64,000 bases of DNA from an uncultured Clostridia bacterium (GTDB lineage Bacteria > Bacillota > Clostridia > Christensenellales > Borkfalkiaceae), in the NCBI GenBank assembly GCA_904419945.1, contig CAJFTM010000001.1, positions 25,390 through 89,389 on the forward strand. Reading direction: 5' to 3'. Shown here piece by piece: positions 9,133-19,564 of this stretch. Under the pieces are notes generated by a model. That model worked only from the letters and a program-made list of their open reading frames with translations, was not told where the DNA came from and did not search any database. A program made the position numbers and the translations under genes. Each line of letters starts with the position of its first letter. The stretch's first letter is position 1.

Positions 9133-9705
9133 ATGAACAGAGTTATTACGATCAGTCGGCAGTTCGGCAGCGGCGGGAGGGAATTTGGCATCAAGCTCGC
9201 CAATGCACTCGGCTTGCCTTGTTACGACAAGGAGCTCATTTCCATGGCGGCAGAAGACAGCAATCTCTCCGCAGAATTTATGCGCCATCACGAGGAGAGC
9301 GCTCCGGGCCTCCTCTCGCGCACGCTGTATTCTTATTACCAGATGCCGATGACCGATCAGATCTACATCGCGCAGTCCAATCTGATCAAGCGGCTGGCAC
9401 AGGAAGGCCCCTGCGTCATCATCGGCCGCTGTTCGGATGTCATCGTCGAGGACAGCATCAAAATCTATGTGCACGCGCCACTCGCCAAGCGGGTCGAGCG
9501 CAAGCTGTCCATGGATACCGGTATCTCCGCCGAAAAGATGGAGGAACACGTCAAGGCGACGGATAAAAAGCGCAAAAAATATTATGAATATTATACCGAC
9601 CAAAAGTGGGGGATGGCGGAGAATCACCACCTCTGTTTGGACAGCGGCCTGATCGGCGTGGACGGCTGCGTCGAGACGGCGCTCACCTATCTTTCCAAGC
9701 TGTGA
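9133..9705 (+). CDS. cytidylate kinase-like family protein
   Basis: 190 residues with an N-terminal P-loop ISRQFGSGGREFG (GSGGxxxG type) and a later AKRVERKL segment where a LID Arg would lie. This matches the cytidylate-kinase-like family common in Clostridia, which is distinct from canonical Cmk; substrate unknown. The frame opens at 9076, but the ATG at 9133 follows GGGAGGAAG and starts exactly at the conserved region. Single gene with its own promoter. Confidence 0.85.
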   Translation: MNRVITISRQFGSGGREFGIKLANALGLPCYDKELISMAAEDSNLSAEFMRHHEESAPGLLSRTLYSYYQMPMTDQIYIAQSNLIKRLAQEGPCVIIGRCSDVIVEDSIKIYVHAPLAKRVERKLSMDTGISAEKMEEHVKATDKKRKKYYEYYTDQKWGMAENHHLCLDSGLIGVDGCVETALTYLSKL

Positions 9706-9756
9706 GTTCGGCAACGCCAAACGGCAAAGGGGCGCATCAACTGCACATCGAGATAG

Positions 9757-11058
<1,302 letters not shown>

Positions 11059-11169
11059 AGTGCCGCCAAAGCGATCGTTTGCAGACAAAATTTGTGCAGA
11101 GGTCTCTCCATTTTTCCTGTCCCTGCACTGCGCTTATCAGGAAGGGCGGCCGTTTGGCCGCCGTGTCAT

Positions 11170-11196
11170 CGGGCGGCGGAATTCTTCCGCCGCCCG
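11170..11196 (+). terminator. terminator after mnmA
   Basis: Perfect 12-bp stem CGGGCGGCGGAA/TTCCGCCGCCCG with a three-base loop, followed by TTCCTTTTCTC. A smaller hairpin GGCGGCC/GGCCGCC lies about 30 bases before it. Confidence 0.75.
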
Positions 11197-11207
11197 TTCC
11201 TTTTCTC

Positions 11208-11237
11208 GCATAAAGGGGGACGGTGGGAGCATACTAA
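11208..11237 (+). promoter_or_regulatory. candidate mother-cell (sigma-E-like) promoter
   Basis: GCATAAA (11208-11214), 15 bases, CATACTAA (11230-11237) resembles the sigma-E pattern (KMATATT, 14-15 bases, CATACANT). No normal vegetative promoter is visible between the mnmA terminator and the following small gene. Weak by itself. Confidence 0.4.
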
Positions 11238-11254
11238 GCGGAGGAGGAAGGAGA

Positions 11255-11446
11255 ATGGAAAACGGTTTGACGGCCGGCGGGCTATACGCGTTTGCCCGCC
11301 TGCTTTCGGCGGAGAGTTTGGCGAGCAAAAAGGCTCGCTTGTTTGCAGCGACGCTGACGGATGCGGCTTTGGCGGCACAGATGCAGAGGCTGGCGCAGCG
11401 GCATGCGCAGCGGTTTGCGTCACTGCTCGCATTATTGGAGGAATAG
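11255..11446 (+). CDS. small helical protein, 63 residues, unknown
   Basis: The ATG follows a strong GGAGGAAGGAG site. The product is Ala/Leu/Arg-rich and almost entirely helical, with no Cys and no membrane segment. I do not recognise a family. It is followed ten bases later by another small helical gene, and the upstream region resembles a sporulation mother-cell promoter, so a role in the spore coat or cortex is a possible inference only. Confidence 0.65.
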   Translation: MENGLTAGGLYAFARLLSAESLASKKARLFAATLTDAALAAQMQRLAQRHAQRFASLLALLEE

Positions 11447-11456
11447 CGGAAGGGAT

Positions 11457-11753
11457 ATGCAAGATATAAAAAGAAAACAGCGCGCTTTGCTGACGGAGGC
11501 AGATGCACTGGCAGATCTGCACGAAACGGAACGAGCCGTCCTCATCGATTATGCGGCCGCTCTGGGCGAAGGCGGCCCGCAGATGCTGTGTGCGGAGCTG
11601 CTGCGCCTGTTTATGGAGGCAGCGGAGGACGCGCGGACGGTCGCCGCCGAAGAGGCGCTGCACGCGCAGCCGCGTCCGGCACGAGGCGATGCGGTCGAAG
11701 GGGTCGTGCGGGCATTCCGCCGTGCCGGCAAAGATCTCGGCGAACTGCTGTGA
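11457..11753 (+). CDS. small helical protein, 98 residues, unknown
   Basis: Starts MQDIKRKQRALLTEADAL and continues as amphipathic helices (ERAVLIDYAAALGEGGPQ, LLRLFMEAAEDARTV) with a basic last helix. No recognised motif. It starts ten bases after the previous small gene, so the two are probably co-expressed. The start at 11457 follows a GCGGAAGGGAT site. A helical spore-coat-type protein is one possibility, unproven. Confidence 0.62.
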   Translation: MQDIKRKQRALLTEADALADLHETERAVLIDYAAALGEGGPQMLCAELLRLFMEAAEDARTVAAEEALHAQPRPARGDAVEGVVRAFRRAGKDLGELL

Positions 11754-11831
11754 GCGGGCCGGCTTTGTGTATGCCCGCTCAGCCGGGCTGTGCATACTAT
11801 TCAATTTTTTTGTATCATTTGAACGATTTGC

Positions 11832-11860
11832 TGTACAAAGCGTACAAAATGTGATATACT
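11832..11860 (+). promoter_or_regulatory. promoter with overlapping inverted repeat, GH36-like gene
   Basis: TGTACA (11832-11837), 17 bases, TATACT (11855-11860). The -35 box is the left half of the inverted repeat TGTAC-N5-GTACA (11832-11846), a plausible operator that would block polymerase. Confidence 0.55.
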
Positions 11861-11908
11861 GAAATTATCCTGTGACAATGTTCCGAACACACAAATGCGG
11901 AGGCTTTC

Positions 11909-13945
11909 ATGATCAAAAAGAAGGGACAAACGATCCGTTTGGATACGCCGAACACGACGATGATCCTTAAAGCGGACACGGCAGAATATCTTTACTACGG
12001 GCAAAGGCTGGTCAGTAACGGCGATCCCGCATCTATTCCGGGAAGCGGATGTTACTTTTTATCCACCTTTGGTTCAGACGATTATTCCGAATACAGTCTG
12101 CTCATGCAGGGCGGCGGCTTTGCGGCAGACTTCCAATTTGCGAAAGCGCGCGTGCTTGCGTCCAAGCCGGAGCTCCCCGGCCTTCCTTCCTCCTATGGCG
12201 AGGGGAAAACGGTGGAGCTCAAGTATACGGATGCGGCGGCGCGCCTCGTTCTGTTTTTGTACTTTACCGCCTATGAAGACTGCGACGTCATCGCGATCTC
12301 TGCGCGCATCGTCAATGGTTCGCGCAAGGAGGTGCGCATTCGCCGCATGATGAGTTTGCAGCTCGATCTCGCCGAGACCGGGCTCGAGTTCGTCACTTTT
12401 TCTTGGCCGCGCGGGAGCGAGTGTCGGCGCAGCGCGCGCCGGGTGGACAGCGGCGTCTTTATCAACGATTCTAAGAGCGGATCCCTGCACGCTGCTTCCC
12501 CCTTCGTGTTGGCAGAGGGCAAGTTCGGCGTCTACGGGGCCGATCTCGTTTATTCCGGCAACCACAAAGAGGTGCTTGCGGTCGGCCGCGGGCGTTCCCG
12601 CCTGCTCGTCGGCCTGAACGACTTTGCTTTCGGTTGGACATTGCAGCCGGGCGAAAGTTTTTGCTCGCCCGAAGCAGTTGTCTGTTTTGCCCCGGAGGAG
12701 GATTCTCTCTGCAGCCGCATGCAGGCGTTTGTCGGCGGTCATATTTCCGGAGGGAAGTGGAAAAAGAGAGAGCGTCCCGTCGTATTCGAGATCGCGGAGC
12801 CGCATGTATCTGCGGATACGATCGATCCGCTTGCCGAGGCTGCAAAGCGGGCGGGGGCAGAGCTGCTGTTGCTTTCTTCCGGAAGCTGCGCGGATGTTCC
12901 TTCGGCTGATACGGCGGCGGATGTGCCGTCTGCCGAAACGGGTGCGGCACTCGCCGAAAAATTGCGGGAGAAGGGGCTCGGGTTCGGTATTCGCATCGAG
13001 CCGGAAACGGTCGCAGAGGACAGCGATCTCTGCCGTACCCGTCCGCAATACTTGATGAAGATCCCGGGGCGCAGGCCCGTCTGTATCCGCGGAAGGCTGA
13101 TGCTCAATCTCGCGGACGAAAAAGTACAGAATTATGCGGTCCGCGCCGCTTGCGAAGCGATCGAGCGCAGCGGCGCTTCCTATGTCCGCTGGGATTGCTG
13201 CCGCACCATGACCGATTGTTTCGGAAAGGGAGTACTCGCGAGTGAATATTTTCATCGGTATATTCTCGGCTATTATCGCGTGCTCTCCAAAGTCGTAAAG
13301 CGCTTTCCGTTTATCCTGTTTGAAGGCAGCGCTGCCGGCGGAGGCAGGTTGGATCTCGGCAATTTATGCTATTTTTCGCAGTACAGTTCCTGCGGGGATG
13401 AGCGGACAGGCTGTCCGTCGCTGAGCGGGCCGTTCTGCGCCTATCCGCAGACGACCATCTGTACCAAAGTACCGTTTGCGGACAGAGCGGCCGCAGATGA
13501 AGATTTCTTTACGGCAAGTTGCGGACTGCTCGCATATGTATGGAAAGAGCCGCCGGGCGAAGAGGTCTGTGCGCACATCGCGCGGCAGGTCGGGTTTTAT
13601 AAGGACAACCGCAAGTTGCTGCAGTTCGGCGAGCAGATCTGTCTCAGCGGGAGCGGAGCACACGGGCTCATGACCGTTTCAAAGGACAGGGCGAACGCGA
13701 TCGCCGTCCTTTTCTTCAGCGGGCGCAGTGCGTCCGATCCCCCGGCCCGCATTCGGTTTAAGGGGCTTCTGCCCTCCGCCGTATATGAAGTGAGCGCGTA
13801 CGGCGATGATTCGTTTCATTGTACGATCGGAGGAGATCTGTTGATGGGACAGTGGATCGGAGCGCCGTTTGTTCCTGCGCAGGATGGCGCAGACGGGGCG
13901 GCTTTTGTCCGCATGTTCCTATTCCGCAAAAAGAGAAATTCCTGA
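11909..13945 (+). CDS. GH36 alpha-galactosidase-like protein, active site degenerate
   Basis: 678 residues (typical GH36 about 720-740). It has the N-terminal beta-sandwich (YLYYGQRL, GSDDYSEYSLLMQ), a barrel and a C-terminal beta domain. Recognisable GH36 segments are FGIRIEPETVAEDSDLCRTRPQ, VRWDCCRTMTD with the nucleophile-position Asp at 429, and GSAAGGGRLDLGN near 474. The substrate-binding DDGWF segment is replaced by SSGSC at about 323, KWDMNR reads RWDCCR, and SDNTD reads SCGDERTG. It is therefore either inactive or of changed specificity. No signal peptide. Single gene with its own promoter. Confidence 0.82.
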   Translation: MIKKKGQTIRLDTPNTTMILKADTAEYLYYGQRLVSNGDPASIPGSGCYFLSTFGSDDYSEYSLLMQGGGFAADFQFAKARVLASKPELPGLPSSYGEGKTVELKYTDAAARLVLFLYFTAYEDCDVIAISARIVNGSRKEVRIRRMMSLQLDLAETGLEFVTFSWPRGSECRRSARRVDSGVFINDSKSGSLHAASPFVLAEGKFGVYGADLVYSGNHKEVLAVGRGRSRLLVGLNDFAFGWTLQPGESFCSPEAVVCFAPEEDSLCSRMQAFVGGHISGGKWKKRERPVVFEIAEPHVSADTIDPLAEAAKRAGAELLLLSSGSCADVPSADTAADVPSAETGAALAEKLREKGLGFGIRIEPETVAEDSDLCRTRPQYLMKIPGRRPVCIRGRLMLNLADEKVQNYAVRAACEAIERSGASYVRWDCCRTMTDCFGKGVLASEYFHRYILGYYRVLSKVVKRFPFILFEGSAAGGGRLDLGNLCYFSQYSSCGDERTGCPSLSGPFCAYPQTTICTKVPFADRAAADEDFFTASCGLLAYVWKEPPGEEVCAHIARQVGFYKDNRKLLQFGEQICLSGSGAHGLMTVSKDRANAIAVLFFSGRSASDPPARIRFKGLLPSAVYEVSAYGDDSFHCTIGGDLLMGQWIGAPFVPAQDGADGAAFVRMFLFRKKRNS

Positions 13946-13957
13946 TCGTTCAAAAAT

Positions 13958-13993
13958 AAAGGCCGCGGCAAGAAAAATCTTGCCGCGGCCTTT
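13958..13993. terminator. bidirectional terminator
   Basis: Perfect 15-bp stem AAAGGCCGCGGCAAG/CTTGCCGCGGCCTTT with a six-base loop between the convergent GH36-like and rqcH genes; the A/T ends let it act on both strands. Confidence 0.85.
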
Positions 13994-14020
13994 GATTCAG
14001 CTGATTTTAACGGTATTTAT

Positions 14021-14030
14021 AGAGTACTCT
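14021..14030. repeat. intergenic palindrome, copy 1 (AGAGTACTCT)
   Basis: Perfect ten-base palindrome, followed by GC, between two convergent genes. The same core recurs at 52699-52710 and 58112-58125. Confidence 0.6.
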
Positions 14031-14057
14031 GCGTCACATAATTGCCGCTTTAAGGGA

Positions 14058-15740
14058 TCAGACCTCTTCCTGTGCATGGCGGTCTGGCGCGACGAGCAGT
14101 GTGCGGTAGTCCGTATAGATCACAAAGCCTGCCTTCGCACCGGAGGGCTTTTTGACGAAGCGCCGTTCGCAATAATCGACGGGGATCTTGCCGCTCGCCT
14201 TTCCGTCGGAAAAGTGTGCGCAGATCTCCGCCGCCGTGCGCAGCACCTCGTCGGGGACAGGTTTCCCTTCCGTTCGGATGAGCACATGCGAGCTGTGGTA
14301 CTTCTGTGTATGCAGCCAAATATCGTCCGGCGAAGCTGAGCGCAGGAGGCGGTCGTTTTGAACGTTGTTGCGCCCCGCGAGGATGCGGAACCCGCCGGCG
14401 GTAAAGGTGCGGAAAGGTACCGCAGGGGCAGCTTTTGTCTTCCTTTTTTCGGGCGGAAGCAAGCCCGCGGCGCGCAGTTCTTCTTCCAGCTCCTGCAGAT
14501 CGAGCCTGTTCTCCGCGCGGGAGAGGGCGGCGAGCATGCTTTGCGTATAATCGAGATCGGCAAGAGCTTCGCTCTTTTGCGGCGCGACGGCTGCCAGTGT
14601 CCGCTTTTGTTTGTTGTATTTCTTATAATATTTTTGCGCGTTTTGCGCGGGAGAGAGCGTCTTGTCCAAAGGGATGCGGAGGGTCGGGGCGCTCTCCTCG
14701 TAATAGCTGATCAGTTCGCATCCCTCCATGCCTTTGCGCAGAGCATAGATGTTCGCGGTGATCAACTCGCCGCAGATGCGGTTTTTTTCCATATCCGCAC
14801 ACTCGCGTTCCCTTTCGAACAGCAGGGCAAGTTTTTTCTCTTCCTTTTTCCGCCGCGCAGAGAGCACGCCTTCCAGTTTGCGCTTTTTTTCGGCGAAATC
14901 GCGGTTACTCTCCCGTTCGGTGTAGTAGGCGTCCATGGCAGCGTTCACGCTCTCATATCGTTCCCCGCCAGGGAAGCGCGCGTGGAAGTCCTTTGCCTCT
15001 CCGCCCCGCCGTTCGACGGCCGGCGCCGTTTCGTCCGAAAAGATAAAGGCGTGCACTTTTTCTTCGGCGGCTTTCGCCTGCTCATCGAAGGGAACCGCCC
15101 GGTCACCCAGTTCTTTTGCGAGCAGGCGGCAGGTAGGCAGAGCCAGTCCGGATAGGTTTTGGAAGAGGAATTCTGCCAGATCGCCGCCGGGAAAGGCGTG
15201 CAGCCGTTCCAGCGTCGCGGCGCGGTCGGCAGGATTGGCTTTGTCCTGCGGTTCGGGCGGCCGATATTGTACGCCCGGGAAGAGCACGCGCTTGAAATTT
15301 TCCTGTAAAGAAGATACTTTCAGTGCCCCCGTGATGACGCCGTCTTCGGTGAGTACGAGGTTGGAATATTTCCCCATGATCTCCGCGTACAGCGTCCGCT
15401 GCGCGCGGGTAAATTCGCCCGTACAGTCGAAGCGAAAGGACAGGATGCGCTCAAATCCTTCCAGACACACCTGCGTCAGCGTCGCACCGGAAAGGTGTTT
15501 GCGCAGCAGCATGCAGAAGTTTGGCGCCGCTTCGGGTGCGGTACGCGGGGCGTCGGAAATGCAGGCCCGCGCAAAGGAGGCGTGCGTATTGAGCAGCAAT
15601 TTGCGCGTTCTTCCGCCCGCATAGAACAGGATATCCACCTCGTCGCGCGAGGGCTGAATGATTTTATTGACTTTGCCTCCGGCGAGCGTCGCGTTCAATT
15701 CACGCGCGACGTGCCGGAGGGTGAATGCGTCTTGCGGCAT
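14058..15740 (-). CDS. rqcH: RqcH/NFACT ribosome quality-control protein
   Basis: Bacterial Rqc2 homologue that binds stalled 50S-peptidyl-tRNA complexes and adds C-terminal Ala tails for degradation; older annotations call it fibronectin-binding protein FbpA. The 560-residue protein has NFACT-N at the start (TLRHVARELNATLAGGKVNK), a long central coiled coil (about residues 280-430) and NFACT-R at the end (AGRNNVQNDRLL, DDIWLHTQKYHSSHVLI). Length is normal. Single gene facing tig, with its own promoter. Ala-tailed chains are known ClpXP substrates, and clpP/clpX lie nearby. Confidence 0.95.
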   Translation of the reverse strand: MPQDAFTLRHVARELNATLAGGKVNKIIQPSRDEVDILFYAGGRTRKLLLNTHASFARACISDAPRTAPEAAPNFCMLLRKHLSGATLTQVCLEGFERILSFRFDCTGEFTRAQRTLYAEIMGKYSNLVLTEDGVITGALKVSSLQENFKRVLFPGVQYRPPEPQDKANPADRAATLERLHAFPGGDLAEFLFQNLSGLALPTCRLLAKELGDRAVPFDEQAKAAEEKVHAFIFSDETAPAVERRGGEAKDFHARFPGGERYESVNAAMDAYYTERESNRDFAEKKRKLEGVLSARRKKEEKKLALLFERERECADMEKNRICGELITANIYALRKGMEGCELISYYEESAPTLRIPLDKTLSPAQNAQKYYKKYNKQKRTLAAVAPQKSEALADLDYTQSMLAALSRAENRLDLQELEEELRAAGLLPPEKRKTKAAPAVPFRTFTAGGFRILAGRNNVQNDRLLRSASPDDIWLHTQKYHSSHVLIRTEGKPVPDEVLRTAAEICAHFSDGKASGKIPVDYCERRFVKKPSGAKAGFVIYTDYRTLLVAPDRHAQEEV

Positions 15741-15769
15741 GATTTTTCCGCTCCGGGATATTTTTTTCT

Positions 15770-15798
15770 ATTATAACAGATATGCGATCAAAAAGCAA
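15770..15798 (-). promoter_or_regulatory. promoter of rqcH
   Basis: On the minus strand TTGCTT (15793-15798), 17 bases, TATAAT (15770-15775). Confidence 0.75.
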
Positions 15799-15973
15799 AC
15801 GGGCTTCGGTTCCGCCGTGAAAAGTGTGTAAGATTGCAAGAGTACGTTGTGCGGGCAGGGGCCGCGGCGGACAGATCCAGCGGCACATCCGGCTCACCTG
15901 CGCGATCATTTCGCGGATCAAGCAAAGGGAGGGCAGACACATAAATTATTTTGCTTTGCGCATAAAAAACGCT
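15799..15973. other. noncoding interval between divergent rqcH and tig
   Basis: About 175 bases between the two promoters. Short reading frames are present on both strands but none has a ribosome site or recognisable product. I see no riboswitch or repeat in it. Confidence 0.5.
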
Positions 15974-16001
15974 TTGCAAAATCCGCTCTTTGTGGTACAA
16001 T
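15974..16001 (+). promoter_or_regulatory. promoter of tig
   Basis: TTGCAA (15974-15979), 16 bases, TACAAT (15996-16001). Confidence 0.65.
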
Positions 16002-16041
16002 ACTGTACTGAGTAAAAGTTTATTTTCAGCAGGAGAAAGTC

Positions 16042-17394
16042 ATGAAATACGAGATCCAACCTTCGGAAAAGAGCACGATCAAGATCACCATCACCTTTGA
16101 CAAGGCGGAGTGGGAAGAAGCCAATCAGAAGGCTTATCTGCAGACGCGCGGCCGCTTCACCGTGAACGGGTTCCGCAAGGGCAAGGCGCCTAAGCATGTC
16201 ATCGAGCTCAATTACGGCAAGGGCGTGTTCTATGAAGATGCGCTCAACAATCTCTTTTCCGATCACTATTACAACATTTTGGAACAGGAAAAAGACAACT
16301 ATACCGTCGTCGGCCAGCCCGAACTTTCGGTGGATGATATTTCGGACAACGGCGCCGTTCTCGTGGCAGTTGCGCCCGTCAAACCGGAGGTCAAGCTGGG
16401 CGATTACAAAGGTATAAACATCACGAAAGTGGAGTATAATGTGAAGGATGCCGACGTCGATGCCGAAATCGAGCGCCTGCGCCAGCGCAATTCGCGCATG
16501 GTCGAAGTGACCGACCGCGCGGCTGAAAACGGCGACACGGCGACCATCGACTTCTCCGGCAGCATCGACGGGGTCAAGTTCGAGGGCGGCACGTCCGAAA
16601 ATTACCCGCTCGTGCTGGGCAGCGGTTCCTTCATTCCCGGTTTTGAGGAACAGGTCGTCGGCATGAAGGTCGGCGAGGAGAAGGACGTCAACGTCCGCTT
16701 CCCGGACGATTATCAGGCAGCCGAGCTCAAGGGCAAGGATGCCGTCTTCGCGGTGAAGCTCAATAAGCTGGAGAAGCGCGAGCTGCCCGAAGTGAACGAT
16801 GAGTTCATTAAAGATGCAGCCGGCGCCGAGAGCGTGGAGGCGTACCGCAAGGAGACGCGCGAGCGCCTCGAAAAGCAGGCGAAAGAGAAGGGCGATGCCG
16901 AAACGGAGAACAACATCGTCCGCACCATCGCCGCCAATGCGGAAGTGGAGATCCCCGACGCGATGATCGAGAATCAGATCGACACGATGGTCCGCAATGC
17001 GGAGTACCGCCTCGGTATGCAGTACGGCGGCCTCAAGCTGCAGGATTATCTCAAATATATGGGCAGCAATATGGACGATTTCCGCAACGGCTATCGCGCG
17101 CAGGCCGGCGATAACGTCAAGGCGCAACTGGTCATCGATGCGATCGTCCGCGCTGAAAATATCAAGGCAGAGGACGCCGAGATCGACGCGAAGCTCGAAG
17201 AGCTTGCCAAGGCTGCCAACAAGACGCTCGAGGAATATAAAAAGGATGTCACCGAGTCGCAGCGCGAATATCTCGCGAATGACATCGTGGTGAATAAGCT
17301 GTTCGACTTCCTCAAAGCCAACAATACCCTCACCGTCGCAGAAGAAAAGCCCGCGGAAGAGGTAAAAGGGGAGCAGGAACCGAAGGCGGAATAA
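16042..17394 (+). CDS. tig: trigger factor
   Basis: Ribosome-bound chaperone and peptidyl-prolyl isomerase that meets nascent chains at the exit tunnel. The 450-residue protein has the ribosome-binding signature FRKGKAPKHV (near residue 44), a central FKBP domain (GDTATIDFSGSIDGVKFEGG, about 160-245) and a C-terminal helical chaperone domain. Length is normal; the last 20 residues are Glu/Lys-rich. It heads the tig-clpP-clpX order, a standard arrangement. Start after AGCAGGAGAAAG. Confidence 0.97.
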   Translation: MKYEIQPSEKSTIKITITFDKAEWEEANQKAYLQTRGRFTVNGFRKGKAPKHVIELNYGKGVFYEDALNNLFSDHYYNILEQEKDNYTVVGQPELSVDDISDNGAVLVAVAPVKPEVKLGDYKGINITKVEYNVKDADVDAEIERLRQRNSRMVEVTDRAAENGDTATIDFSGSIDGVKFEGGTSENYPLVLGSGSFIPGFEEQVVGMKVGEEKDVNVRFPDDYQAAELKGKDAVFAVKLNKLEKRELPEVNDEFIKDAAGAESVEAYRKETRERLEKQAKEKGDAETENNIVRTIAANAEVEIPDAMIENQIDTMVRNAEYRLGMQYGGLKLQDYLKYMGSNMDDFRNGYRAQAGDNVKAQLVIDAIVRAENIKAEDAEIDAKLEELAKAANKTLEEYKKDVTESQREYLANDIVVNKLFDFLKANNTLTVAEEKPAEEVKGEQEPKAE

Positions 17395-17438
17395 TTTTTC
17401 CGTTCCCTGTACCGCCCCTGCAATTATAAGGAGATCGC

Positions 17439-18035
17439 ATGGAAGATATTCGAATGAATCTTATCCCTATGGTCGTCGAGCAGTCCAGCCGCGGCGAGCG
17501 CTCGTACGACATCTATTCGCGCCTCTTGGAAGATCGCATCATCTTCCTTTCGGGCGAGATCGGCGACGCAATGGCAAATACCGTCGTTGCCCAGCTCATC
17601 TATCTTGAAGCAAAGGACATGAACAAGGACATCAGTCTGTACATCAACAGCCCGGGCGGCAGCGTCTCGGCCGGCATGGCGATCTACGATACCATGCAGT
17701 ACATCCACTGCGACGTCTCGACCATCTGCATCGGCATGGCGGCGAGTATGGGCGCATTCCTCTTGTCCAGCGGTACCAAGGGCAAGCGCTTTGCGCTGCC
17801 CAACAGCGAAATCATGATCCATCAGCCGCTCGGCGGCGCGCAGGGTCAGGCGAGCGACATCAAGATCCAAGCGGAGCATATCCTCAAGATCCGCGAAAAG
17901 ATGAATCGGATCTTGGCCGAAAATACCGGCAAGACTGTGGAGGAGATCGCGCGCGATACCGATCGCGACAATTATCTCTCCGCGGAAGAGGCACAGCGCT
18001 ACGGCCTCGTCGATAAAGTTTTTTATAAGAGATAA
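17439..18035 (+). CDS. clpP: ATP-dependent Clp protease proteolytic subunit
   Basis: Serine protease forming the 14-subunit chamber used by ClpX and ClpC. The 198-residue protein has the catalytic Ser in [14 protein letters not shown], His in [12 protein letters not shown] and a downstream Asp in the [14 protein letters not shown] region. Length is typical. AAGGAG precedes the ATG. Both partner ATPases, ClpX (next gene) and ClpC (60.7 kb), are in the window. Confidence 0.97.
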   Translation: MEDIRMNLIPMVVEQSSRGERSYDIYSRLLEDRIIFLSGEIGDAMANTVVAQLIYLEAKDMNKDISLYINSPGGSVSAGMAIYDTMQYIHCDVSTICIGMAASMGAFLLSSGTKGKRFALPNSEIMIHQPLGGAQGQASDIKIQAEHILKIREKMNRILAENTGKTVEEIARDTDRDNYLSAEEAQRYGLVDKVFYKR

Positions 18036-18043
18036 CAGTTTCT

Positions 18044-18089
18044 GTTGCCCGCCGCTGTTTGTGTTTGCGCGGAGATGCGGACGGGCAAC
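18044..18089 (+). other. inverted repeat in the clpP-clpX gap
   Basis: GTTGCCCG (18044-18051) pairs with CGGGCAAC (18082-18089) around a 30-base loop, with no T-run, so it is not a standard terminator. It may stabilise or process the clpP-clpX transcript. The rest of the 218-base gap holds only the clpX AAAGGAGG site. Confidence 0.4.
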
Positions 18090-18253
18090 CAACAAAATGA
18101 GAAGCCGCATAAGTCGGGAGGAGACAAGCCCCCGCAGCGGAACGATCGGCAGAAGCCTCATCGCAATCAGATCCGCGGCGACCGTTTGTGTTGCCGCGCC
18201 TTCGTCTTTTTGAACGAAATTGCCGGGGTAAAGCCGAAAGGAGGTAACCGAAT

Positions 18254-19480
18254 ATGAGCAGCGAAGAACAGTGCTGTTCCTTCTGCGGCAAACCGAAGAG
18301 CCGCACGAAGGTGCTTATCTCCGGGCCGAACGGCCTCGCGATCTGCGACGAGTGCGTGCAGATCTGTGAGGAGGAGATCCATTCTGCCCAGCAAGAGAAG
18401 GCGGCCGACCAGGTCGCTCTGAAGAAGCCTTCCGAGATCAAGGCAGAGCTGGATAAATATATTGTCGGGCAGGATAAGGCCAAAAAGGTGCTGTCCGTGG
18501 CGGTCTATAACCATTATAAGCGCATCAACAGCGAGCTGGCCCGCAAAAAGGATGACGACGTCGAGATCGAGAAGAGCAATATCCTACTGCTCGGCCCTAC
18601 GGGCTGCGGCAAAACGCTCCTTGCCCGTACGCTCGCGCGCATCCTGAATGTACCCTTTGCTACCAGCGATGCGACGACGCTCACCGAGGCCGGTTATGTC
18701 GGTGAGGATGTCGAGAATATTTTGCTCAAACTCATTCAAAATGCCGATTACGATATCGAAAAGGCGCAGCGCGGCATCATCTATATCGATGAGATCGATA
18801 AGATCGCGCGCAAGAGCGAGAATGTCTCCATCACGCGCGACGTCTCCGGCGAGGGCGTTCAGCAGGCGCTTTTAAAGATCATCGAGAGCACCATCGCCAA
18901 CGTACCGCCGCAGGGCGGCCGCAAGCATCCGCAGCAGGAGTGCATGCGCATCGATACGACCAATATCCTCTTCATCTGCGGCGGCGCTTTTGTCGGCCTC
19001 GATAAGATCGTGCAGGCGCGCAAGGACGATACGTCCCTCGGTTTCGGCGGTAAGGTCAAGAGCACGGATGAGATGGATTACCAGCTCTTTGATGACGTTA
19101 AGCCGCAGGATCTGACCAAATTCGGCCTGATCCCCGAGTTTGTCGGCCGCGTGCCCATCGTCGTCAATCTGCAGCCCTTGGATGAAACGGCGTTGGTCAA
19201 GATCTTGACGGAGCCGAAAAACGCCCTCATCAAGCAGTATCAAAAGCTCATCGGGCTGGATGGCGTCAAGCTCTCTTTTGAGCCTTCTGCCGTCAATGAG
19301 ATCGCGAGCACGGCCATCAAACTCAAGACGGGCGCTCGCGGCCTGCGCACCATCATTGAAAATCTGATGACGGACGTCATGTATGAGATCCCTTCCGATT
19401 CGGATATCAGCGAAGTGAAGATCACGCGCGATTGCGTTCTCGGCAACGCAAAGCCGCAGCTCATCAAAAAGAGCGCGTGA
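18254..19480 (+). CDS. clpX: ATP-dependent Clp protease ATP-binding subunit ClpX
   Basis: AAA+ unfoldase that feeds substrates to ClpP. The 408-residue protein begins with the four-Cys zinc-binding domain (CSFCGKPKS ... CDECVQIC), then Walker [12 protein letters not shown] near residue 115, Walker [10 protein letters not shown] near 176, and the C-terminal small domain with [12 protein letters not shown]. Length is normal. The start follows AAAGGAGGTAACC. Likely co-transcribed with clpP. Confidence 0.97.
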   Translation: MSSEEQCCSFCGKPKSRTKVLISGPNGLAICDECVQICEEEIHSAQQEKAADQVALKKPSEIKAELDKYIVGQDKAKKVLSVAVYNHYKRINSELARKKDDDVEIEKSNILLLGPTGCGKTLLARTLARILNVPFATSDATTLTEAGYVGEDVENILLKLIQNADYDIEKAQRGIIYIDEIDKIARKSENVSITRDVSGEGVQQALLKIIESTIANVPPQGGRKHPQQECMRIDTTNILFICGGAFVGLDKIVQARKDDTSLGFGGKVKSTDEMDYQLFDDVKPQDLTKFGLIPEFVGRVPIVVNLQPLDETALVKILTEPKNALIKQYQKLIGLDGVKLSFEPSAVNEIASTAIKLKTGARGLRTIIENLMTDVMYEIPSDSDISEVKITRDCVLGNAKPQLIKKSA

Positions 19481-19520
19481 TGCGATAGGTGTTCCCTTGC
19501 AAATTGGAGCATAAAATGTA

Positions 19521-19563
19521 AAAGCGGAAGCCCGCAGACAAAATGTCTGCGGGCTTCCGCTTT
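19521..19563 (+). terminator. terminator of tig-clpP-clpX
   Basis: Perfect 19-bp stem (19521-19539 with 19545-19563, loop AAAAT), ending in a T-containing tail. Confidence 0.85.
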
Positions 19564-19564
19564 G

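Noticed and set aside
15799..15973. Possible T-box or small RNA between rqcH and tig
   Set aside because: No T-box sequence (TGGNACCGCG) or other conserved leader element was found, and the stems seen are short.
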